Assembly (NCBI GenBank): GCA_026692665.1 | Contig: JAPLOF010000036.1 | Location: forward strand, 1-48,241 | Length of the DNA stretch: 48,241 bases | Origin: Planctomycetota bacterium | GTDB taxonomy: Bacteria > Planctomycetota > UBA1135 > GCA-002686595 | Reading direction: 5' to 3' | Shown: positions 15,456-21,898 of the stretch, one piece after another | How the letters are laid out: every line of letters begins with the position of its first letter | How positions within the stretch are numbered: the first letter of the stretch is position 1 | Program-made: the position numbers and the translations under genes | Notes under the pieces: model-generated | Told to the model about the DNA's origin: nothing | The model's input: only the letters and a program-made list of their open reading frames with translations | The model's database searches: none

Positions 15456-17303
15456 GTGAAGAAGAGCATGAAGTACCTGTCCCTGGCCCTCGCCCTGCCC
15501 CTGCTGGCAGCGGCGGCGTCCGCCCAGGCCCCCAGCCTGGATGCGCGCGTCAACCTGAACATCGCCGACCGTAGCCTCGAGGACGTCGTCGCCGAGTTGC
15601 GTGCCCGATCGGGTGCCAACATCGTCGTCATCGATCCTCAGGATGCGGCGAAGCGCATCTCGGACAAGCGCGTCACCATCGAGCTCAACGACGTGCCCTG
15701 GCGCGACGCGCTGGATCTCGTCGCCGAGAAGGTCGGCGGCGTGGTCGAGCGTCGTCCGGCCGAGATCCTGGCCGTCATCCGTCCGCCCAAGGTCGACATC
15801 GTCACCGAGGTCCCGACCGACATCCGCGAGGTCATCAAGGCCATCGCGAAATCGGCCGGCGCCAACGTCGTCGTCGGACCCGAGGTGGTCGGCACGGTCG
15901 ACGTCCGCTTCCAGGACGTCCCCTGGCGCGAGGCGTTGAACGTCACGGCGAAGAGCCTCGGGTTCGTCGTCGTCGAGGAAGGTCACGGGGTCCTGCGCGT
16001 CGTGGCGCCGCAGAAGCTCGAGGACCAGCTCGAGACGCGGACGTACCAGCTGCGCTACCTGCGCCCGAAGAGCCTGTACAAGCCGGTCATCAAGTCGGAG
16101 TTCATCCAACAGACGCAGGCCAAGGCCGGCGGCGGTGCGTCCGCCGGGGCTGCCAGCGACCCGACGAAGGGCTTCAGCGCCTTGATGGCGCTCAAGAAGG
16201 CCCTCAGTTCGAAGGGCGACCTCGACTACATCGACACCGCGAACGTCGTCATCATCCGCGACACCCAGCAGGTGCAAGACTCGATCCGCACGATGCTGAC
16301 GCGGCTCGACGTCGAGCCCTCGCAGGTCTTCTGCGACGTCAAGTTCGTCTCCACCCTGAACGGGGACCTGCTCAACCTGGGCGTCGACTATGGCCCGGAT
16401 GGGGCGCAGGTGACCGCGGTGGGCGGCCAGATCCCGATCACGCTGCCCTTCAACCAGGGCTCCGGCGGCTGGGACGACTGGATCATCGCCAGCCCGAACG
16501 GCGAGGGTCCGTTCGTCGACCCGACGCTGAACGGCGGGGCGACCTTCGTGCCCGACACGATCTTCGGCTCCCTGTCGTTCCAGAAGTTCCAGGGCACCCT
16601 GCGACTCCTGCAGCGCGACACGTCCACCGAGGTCATCCAGGCTCCGAAGATCATCGCGCTCGACGGCCAAGAGGCGACGATCTTCGTGGGCGAGACGATC
16701 CGCTATGCCGAAGCCAAGTCCGAGCAGGGCCAGGCCGGCGGTCTGCAGCTCACGATCGGTGAAGCCGGCGGTTCGCCGGTCGAGATCGGCTTCCAGCTCC
16801 TGATGCGCCCGAACGTCGTGCCCGGCACGGACCGCATCATGATGGAAGTGATCCCGAAGGAGACGAGCCTCTCGGGCCAGTCGTCCAACTCGGCGATCGC
16901 TCCGCAGGGCTTCGACATCTTCACGATTGGCGCCTCGGGTCTCGAAGGTTCGATCGCGCTGCCGCGCACGCGCTCCTCGACGATCGTGACCACGATGATG
17001 CTCGACGCGGGCCAGACCGCGGTCATCGGCGGACTCACGAGCGACCAGGACGTCAAGATCCACAGCAAGATCCCGTTCCTGGGCGACATCCCGGTGCTGG
17101 GCTTCCTGTTCAGTCACGACTCGAACTCGCGCGAGCGCCGGAGCCTGATCGTCTTCGTCACGCCGACGATCGTGCACACCCGCGAGGACCAGGAGGTCCT
17201 GCTCCAGCAGGAGCTGTCGCGCCGCCGCGTCGGCCTGAAGGAGCAGATGGACTCCCTGCTGAACCCCGTCACGGCGCCCGCGACTCCGCCCGCCGGGGAG
17301 TGA
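15456..17303 (+). CDS. pilQ: PilQ/GspD-family secretin
   Basis: Outer-membrane pore for the pilus or secretion system. 615 residues, GTG start with GAGGGAG upstream. Signal peptide with cleavage after AQA (residue 25). Two STN-like repeats follow (about 31-110 and 113-190; DVPWRDAL and DVPWREAL are the matching spots), an N1-type domain (about 195-290) with a Gly/Ala/Ser-rich insert, then the secretin barrel (about 290-590) ending with TAVIGGLTSDQD, KIPFLGDIPVLGFLF and LIVFVTPTIV. No lipobox and no AMIN domain, so it anchors differently from PilQ of Neisseria or Pseudomonas. Last gene of the pilus operon. Confidence 0.95.
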   Translation: MKKSMKYLSLALALPLLAAAASAQAPSLDARVNLNIADRSLEDVVAELRARSGANIVVIDPQDAAKRISDKRVTIELNDVPWRDALDLVAEKVGGVVERRPAEILAVIRPPKVDIVTEVPTDIREVIKAIAKSAGANVVVGPEVVGTVDVRFQDVPWREALNVTAKSLGFVVVEEGHGVLRVVAPQKLEDQLETRTYQLRYLRPKSLYKPVIKSEFIQQTQAKAGGGASAGAASDPTKGFSALMALKKALSSKGDLDYIDTANVVIIRDTQQVQDSIRTMLTRLDVEPSQVFCDVKFVSTLNGDLLNLGVDYGPDGAQVTAVGGQIPITLPFNQGSGGWDDWIIASPNGEGPFVDPTLNGGATFVPDTIFGSLSFQKFQGTLRLLQRDTSTEVIQAPKIIALDGQEATIFVGETIRYAEAKSEQGQAGGLQLTIGEAGGSPVEIGFQLLMRPNVVPGTDRIMMEVIPKETSLSGQSSNSAIAPQGFDIFTIGASGLEGSIALPRTRSSTIVTTMMLDAGQTAVIGGLTSDQDVKIHSKIPFLGDIPVLGFLFSHDSNSRERRSLIVFVTPTIVHTREDQEVLLQQELSRRRVGLKEQMDSLLNPVTAPATPPAGE

Positions 17304-17319
17304 ACGCGGACGATTCCAC

Positions 17320-17358
17320 GAGCGGGCCGCCCCGGCGTCGAGCCGGGGCGGCCCGCTC
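17320..17358 (+). terminator. Strong hairpin after the secretin gene
   Basis: Perfect 17-base arms (17320-17336 and 17342-17358) around the loop GTCGA, 17 bases after the pilQ stop. Almost all G-C, no T-run behind it, only CGTTCG. Most likely marks the end of the pilMNOQ transcript. Confidence 0.65.
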
Positions 17359-17472
17359 CGTTCGTGGGGAGTTCGCGTTTCGCTCCGTGAACTCAAGATC
17401 GCGCCTCCGGAGTCTCGACAGGGACTTCGCGGAGCGGTGACTCGCGGCGCCCGCATCCTCCCAGGAACATCG

Positions 17473-18510
17473 ATGACGTCGGACACGAACGGAACTGCAC
17501 AGCGGCAGGCCCCGCGCCTCTCGATCACGCAGATGCTGAGCGTGATCCGCGTGGAGTTCCATCGCGCACGGACGCAGCGCTATCCGCTGTGCTGCCTCAT
17601 GATCGCGGTCGACGGTCTCGAGGCGGTCGCGACGCGGGATGGATGGCAGGCGAAGGCCGCGTCGATGTCGGCCGCGTACGACCTCCTCAAGCGGATCGCC
17701 CGGGAACACGGCTTCATCGGGATGGCGGTCCAGTCCGGCGACCGGATCATGGCGGTGTTCCCGAACACGGCCACGGATCGCATGGGGCAGCTCGGGAACC
17801 TCCTGCTCGAGGCCGGACGCGCGCAATCGACCACTTCCGTGAGCGGCCAGGCGCTGCTCTTCTCGCTGGGGGCCTCGCACAACCTGCTCGCGGAGACGAA
17901 CTCCTCGTTCGAGGGCCTCGTGGAGAGCGCCGGCCGTGCGCTGCACCTGGCCACCCAGGGCGGCGGCGACCGCTACGTCATGTGGCGCGAAGCCGAGAGC
18001 GAGATCGAGGCCCTGCGCGTCGATCTCGCGGCCGCGACGAAGACCTTCCGGGCGGAACAACAGACCCTCGAGGACGAAGCCGGCGATGCCGGCGGCCTCC
18101 AGCGCGCCGAGCTGGTCGACAAGATCCAGCGCATCTTCGCCAGCGTCGGTCGCACGCCCGAGATCGAGGCTCTGGAAGGCCAGATCATCGAGCTCGCCGT
18201 GGCCGAGCTCTACGAGGAGCGCCGCAAGGCCGTCGCCGCGCAGATGCGCGAGCACGCGCGACAGGTCGACATGCTCGAGCGTCGCATCGCGAAGCTGACG
18301 AGCGTGATCGGCGTGACCGAAGAGGAACTCGCCCGCGTCATGGCGATGAAGACGATCGACCCCGGCGTGGCGTCGATCTTCAAGACGGTGCAAGGGCTGC
18401 GCGGCGACGACGCTCAGGCACAGGCCAAGAAGGCGATGATGTCGACCATCTTCGAGCAGAACCTCGCCTTCCAGAAGAACAAGGACACCCTGGCCGTCGC
18501 GGTCGGGTGA
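17473..18510 (+). CDS. Degenerate GGDEF-like domain protein with helical C-terminus
   Basis: 345 residues, soluble, no signal or membrane segment. Residues about 15-170 follow the order of a GGDEF domain: RVEFHRARTQRYP, LMIAVDGLEAV in the place of the DLDxFK strand, SGDRIMAVFPNT where GGDEFxxxLP should be, SLGASHNL in the SIGxA place, and GGGDRYVMW at the end. The catalytic signature is lost (SGDRI), so it is unlikely to make c-di-GMP; binding a nucleotide or a partner is possible. Residues about 175-345 are alpha-helical and charged, probably coiled coil. The ATG at 17473 has AGGA 6 bases upstream. It lies 87 bases before the MamK-like actin gene, probably cotranscribed, and just behind the pilus operon. 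A regulatory or adaptor role is inference. Confidence 0.6.
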   Translation: MTSDTNGTAQRQAPRLSITQMLSVIRVEFHRARTQRYPLCCLMIAVDGLEAVATRDGWQAKAASMSAAYDLLKRIAREHGFIGMAVQSGDRIMAVFPNTATDRMGQLGNLLLEAGRAQSTTSVSGQALLFSLGASHNLLAETNSSFEGLVESAGRALHLATQGGGDRYVMWREAESEIEALRVDLAAATKTFRAEQQTLEDEAGDAGGLQRAELVDKIQRIFASVGRTPEIEALEGQIIELAVAELYEERRKAVAAQMREHARQVDMLERRIAKLTSVIGVTEEELARVMAMKTIDPGVASIFKTVQGLRGDDAQAQAKKAMMSTIFEQNLAFQKNKDTLAVAVG

Positions 18511-18597
18511 ACCAACGAGAGTCCCCGGTGGCGCGACGTGCGCCGCCCAGGGTGGGAGCCTAGGCAAGCCAACGAGAGAAACGACCCGGAGAGAACG

Positions 18598-19719
18598 ATG
18601 ACCAAGAACAGCACGGCCGACATCGGCGAAACGACGGGCGGCAACGCCTCCACCAAGACGTCCGGATCCACGGCGACGACGAAGAAGGACGGCGGCGTGC
18701 TGTACCTGGGCGTCGACCTCGGGACCTCGCGCACGTCGATCGCGGCCAGCAACGGCCAGCGCGTCACGATCAGCTCGCACGTCGGATACCCGAAGGACGT
18801 CGTCGCGCGCAAGTTGCTCGGCAAGGACATCCTGTTCGGCGACGAAGCCCTGCAGCATCGCCTGTCGTGCCGCTTCTACCGCCCGCTGGCCTCCGGCGTG
18901 CTCAAGGCGACGAGCAACACGCAGACGAACGACGTCGAAGGCAACATGAAGGCTGCCGCCGACCTGATTCGCGAGATCATCCGCCTGGCGAAGCCGCGCA
19001 GCGACGAGCTGGTGTACGCCGTCATCGGCGTCCCGGCCGAAGCCGCGATCCACCACAAGGACGCGATCATCAAGGCCGCGCGCGAGTCCGTGGACAGCGT
19101 CATGCTGTGCTCGGAGCCGTTCTCGGTCGCGTACGGACTCGACATGCTCGACGACGTGCTCGTCATCGACATCGGCGCCGGCACGACGGACCTGTGCCGG
19201 ATGCACGGCACGATGCCCGAGGAATCCGACCAGCTCACGAACACCTACGCGGGCGACTACGTCGACAACCGCCTCGCGGAGCTCATCCAGAAGCGCTATC
19301 CGCAAGCGCAGTTCACGACGCAGATGGTCAAGGAGATCAAGGAGAAGCACTCCAACATCTCCGACACCATGCCGGCCGTCGTCGTCGAGCTGCCGGTCAA
19401 CGGCAAGCCCACCTCGTTCGACGTCACGGAGGAGATCCGCACGGCCTGCCGTTCGATCGTCCCGCACATGGTCGACGGTCTCGCGAAGCTCATCGCGACG
19501 TTCGACCCGGAGTTCCAGCAGCGCCTGAAGAACCGGGTCCTGCTCGCCGGCGGCGGCAGCATGATCAAGGGCCTCGACACGGCGATCGAGAATGAGATGC
19601 GTGAGCGCCTCGGTACCGGCAAGGTCTTCCGCATCGAGGAGCCGGTGTACGGCGGCTCGAACGGCGCGCTCAAGATCGCGCACGACATGCCCGGCGAGTA
19701 CTGGGAGAAGCTGAAGTGA
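18598..19719 (+). CDS. MamK-like bacterial actin (filament-forming ATPase)
   Basis: 374 residues. After a Ser/Thr/Gly-rich tail (1-32) comes an actin fold: phosphate-1 LGVDLGTSRTS (37-47), HVGYPKDVVARKLLG (61-75), AVIGVPAEAA (141-150), CSEPFSVAYGLD (171-182) with the likely catalytic Glu173, phosphate-2 DIGAGTTDL (191-199) and adenosine motif LLAGGGSMIKG (about 318-328). From memory these match MamK of magnetotactic bacteria better than MreB, FtsA or ParM, notably VGYPKDV, SEPF and the GAGTTD context. There are no other mam genes, so this is not a magnetosome island. The start has GGAGAG 4 bases upstream. Probable role: a cytoskeletal filament positioning some cell structure; the pilus or secretion machine is a guess from position. 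Confidence 0.82.
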   Translation: MTKNSTADIGETTGGNASTKTSGSTATTKKDGGVLYLGVDLGTSRTSIAASNGQRVTISSHVGYPKDVVARKLLGKDILFGDEALQHRLSCRFYRPLASGVLKATSNTQTNDVEGNMKAAADLIREIIRLAKPRSDELVYAVIGVPAEAAIHHKDAIIKAARESVDSVMLCSEPFSVAYGLDMLDDVLVIDIGAGTTDLCRMHGTMPEESDQLTNTYAGDYVDNRLAELIQKRYPQAQFTTQMVKEIKEKHSNISDTMPAVVVELPVNGKPTSFDVTEEIRTACRSIVPHMVDGLAKLIATFDPEFQQRLKNRVLLAGGGSMIKGLDTAIENEMRERLGTGKVFRIEEPVYGGSNGALKIAHDMPGEYWEKLK

Positions 19720-20032
19720 CGCACGCCGGGCCGCCCTCGCGGCCCGGTACCAGGAACCCGCGCGGCGCAGACCGCGCCCTGCGGCCCTCGGCGCACCGGG
19801 GGTCACGCAGGATCGGGGGGCAACGGCTCCCCGCAGTCCGTATCGCGCGCGACACCAGGAAACGGTGTCCGCAAGGGGAGCCAGGCCCTCGCCAAGGGGG
19901 CCTGGCTCCCCTGCATTCCGGAGCCTCGGCCGCGAGGAAGTCCTACGGCCCGGCGGCCGGTCGGACCGATAGACGCGGGGCGCGCACGATCTCTCACCGG
20001 ATCAGTCCCTGCGCACCCAGAGCGAGTTCGAG
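19720..20032. other. 313-base intergenic stretch rich in hairpins
   Basis: No gene seen. Besides the hairpin at 19726-19747 it holds GACACC/GGTGTC (19851-19856 with 19864-19869) and, only five bases further on, a 14-base perfect inverted repeat GGGGAGCCAGGCCC (19875-19888) with its complement at 19898-19911. The last pair could end a transcript or form a leader structure of the next gene. I saw no convincing promoter. Confidence 0.5.
19726..19747 (+). terminator. Hairpin after the MamK-like gene
   Basis: CCGGGCCGC, loop CCTC, GCGGCCCGG: a perfect 9-bp stem starting 6 bases after the stop codon. No T-run. Confidence 0.55.
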
Positions 20033-21430
20033 ATGGCGGAGACCCGACGCAACGAAGCCCAAGACCCTTCCGGAATCCCGGCGGGGGCGAACCTGGACGC
20101 CGGCCACGGCCCGGCCAGGAATCGCCCGGCCGTAGGAGCCCGGGAGGCGAACGCGCCGCCCCCCGGGGATTCCGGCTGGCAGGCGGGCGCCGGCGCCACC
20201 GACTTCCTCGGGCTGGAGCCCGACCTGCGGGCCGGCTCGGACGCCGGATCCAGCACCGCGCCGACCGAATCGTGGCTCTTCGACATCGAGCAGTCCGACA
20301 TGGACTTCTCCCCGACGGCTGCCGCGACGGCCACGGCCGATTCCGCGGCCTTCGAGCCCGCGTCGGCGGAGCCGGAGTACGCCGCGGATCCCACGGCCAC
20401 GTCGGACGAGGATCTGGAGCCGGAACTCGAGTTGGTTCCGCCGTCCCCGGCCCGGAGCCCGCGCAAGCGCGCGCTGGTCGCCGTGACGCTGCTCGCCCTG
20501 GCCACGGCCGGCGGCTGGTACGCCTGGCAGCGCTTCGCGGCGCGCCCCGCTCCCACGATGCAGGTCGCCACGGCGAATCCGGTGCCCGCGCCCGCCAAGC
20601 CGGCGAAGAAGCCGGTCGCCCCCCCGACGGTCGCGAAGCCCGCGGACGCCACGCCGTCCGCACCGGCCGCCGGACCCGCGGCAGTCGCGCCGCCCGTCCT
20701 CGAACCGGCGGTGGAGACCCGGGTCGCCGCCGCGACCGCGACGCCTCCCGAAAACCTGCCCACGGTTGCCGAACCCACGCCCGTGGAGCCGACCGTCGCG
20801 CTCGCCCCGGCGGAGCCGGTGACCCCGGTTCTCCCGGCGCCGACCGTCGAGCCCCTCGCCACGACGACCACCAGCGCGCCCCTCGCGCGCAGCGCGAACC
20901 TGCCGGCCAAGGCGCCCGAGCTGCCCACCGGGGATCCGGGTCCGGGCGGCGGTCGTCATGCGACCGACCGCGACCTGGCCGGCATGTGGCTCGAGCCGAC
21001 CATCCCGACCGACGCCATTCGTGGCGCGGCGCGCCTGCGCACTCTGAACGTCGGCCTCGTCCGCGCCGAACTCGTGAACGGCGAGTTCATCGAGGGACGC
21101 CTGCACGCGGTGGGGGAGTCGCGGATCTGGATCGACGTCAAGCTGGGCCGGATGTCCTTCGACGCCTCCGACGTCCGCGACCTGGTGCAGATCGTGGGTG
21201 CGCAGGGTCAGCCCCTGCCGCTCGGCTCCCAAGCGCTCGCCGGCCTGCCGCGTGTCGAAGTCCTGCTCCCTGGCGGTTCGCTGATGGGCCGCGTCCTCGA
21301 CCGGGATGGAGATCGAGTCACGTTCGTGACCGAGGACGGCATGCGCCTGCGCGTGGAGGCGATCGACGTGCGGCCCGCTCCGAACGGCCGTTCGCGCCTC
21401 GTGGGCCCGGCCGCGGCCCGCAAGCCCTGA
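20033..21430 (+). CDS. Unrecognised single-pass membrane protein with two C-terminal beta-rich repeats
   Basis: 465 residues; I do not recognise a family. Residues 1-145 are acidic and low in order, with a local motif ESWLFDIEQSDMDF (79-92). A basic stop-transfer SPRKR (142-146) and one membrane helix (about 147-165) put the N-terminus in the cytoplasm. Residues 170-310 are a Pro/Ala/Val-rich linker suited to crossing the periplasm. The end holds two copies of a small beta unit: 338-387 (VRAELVNGEFIEGRLHAVG) and 407-447 (VEVLLPGGSLMGRVLDRDG), each with hydrophobic-x-hydrophobic strands and a closing DVR, like tandem Sm/SH3-type barrels. The layout resembles linker proteins such as TonB, GspC or PilP, but no homology is claimed. 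Confidence 0.7.
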   Translation: MAETRRNEAQDPSGIPAGANLDAGHGPARNRPAVGAREANAPPPGDSGWQAGAGATDFLGLEPDLRAGSDAGSSTAPTESWLFDIEQSDMDFSPTAAATATADSAAFEPASAEPEYAADPTATSDEDLEPELELVPPSPARSPRKRALVAVTLLALATAGGWYAWQRFAARPAPTMQVATANPVPAPAKPAKKPVAPPTVAKPADATPSAPAAGPAAVAPPVLEPAVETRVAAATATPPENLPTVAEPTPVEPTVALAPAEPVTPVLPAPTVEPLATTTTSAPLARSANLPAKAPELPTGDPGPGGGRHATDRDLAGMWLEPTIPTDAIRGAARLRTLNVGLVRAELVNGEFIEGRLHAVGESRIWIDVKLGRMSFDASDVRDLVQIVGAQGQPLPLGSQALAGLPRVEVLLPGGSLMGRVLDRDGDRVTFVTEDGMRLRVEAIDVRPAPNGRSRLVGPAAARKP

Positions 21431-21898
21431 TCCGGGCCTCGGGACCCGAGTTTCGGAGCGGATTCCGGGCTTCCGCATCGACTCGGAGGTCCGGATCCGC
21501 GATCATGCGCCTCGTGCGAGCGGTGTCCGCTCGCGCCCGCGGCCATTCCGGCCGCCGGAACGAGATCCACCACCTGGGCGCTGTCTGCGCCTGGGAGGCG
21601 AGCCACCTCGGACGCCCGCTCCTTCGGGACGGGTGTGCGCTGACGGGCTCCTCTTTACGAACCCATTCGACGCGACCGTCCCGCGCTCTCTGCGCGGGCC
21701 TACCCCGCGCCTCGGACCACGGCCCCCGGCCCGCGCCTTCGCGCGAGTCGCTGACCCGCGCCCTGTCCCCGCTTCTTGTGTCCCCGTCTCGACGGCCAAG
21801 TCGGCTCGCTCTGGCGAGCCGCGCCGGCCGGTTCCGACGGAGATCCGAGAGCGTGCGGCCGGCGCAGCGCCGTCCTTCGGGCGCGACCCCTTCTTTCC
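21431..21898. other. 468-base intergenic / probable 5' leader of RNase E/G gene
   Basis: No gene supported on either strand. It contains a small hairpin CTCGG/CCGAG followed by TTT (21438-21453) just after the preceding stop, which could be a weak terminator, and an 8-bp stem CGGCTCGC/GCGAGCCG (21802-21821, loop TCTG) near the next start. RNase E mRNAs in other bacteria have long structured leaders used for self-control; whether that applies here is not shown. Confidence 0.4.

Noticed and set aside
13671..17528. A 1285-codon open frame on the minus strand under pilN-pilQ
   Set aside because: Shadow of real plus-strand genes. No recognisable motifs, composition typical of antisense frames.
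17473..18510. Active diguanylate cyclase
   Set aside because: The GG(D/E)EF site reads SGDRI and the metal-binding DLDxFK strand reads AVDGLE, so catalysis is unlikely.
18598..19719. Magnetosome gene island
   Set aside because: Only the MamK-like gene is present; no mamA, mamB, mamE, mamM, mamO, mamP or mamQ-like genes are nearby.
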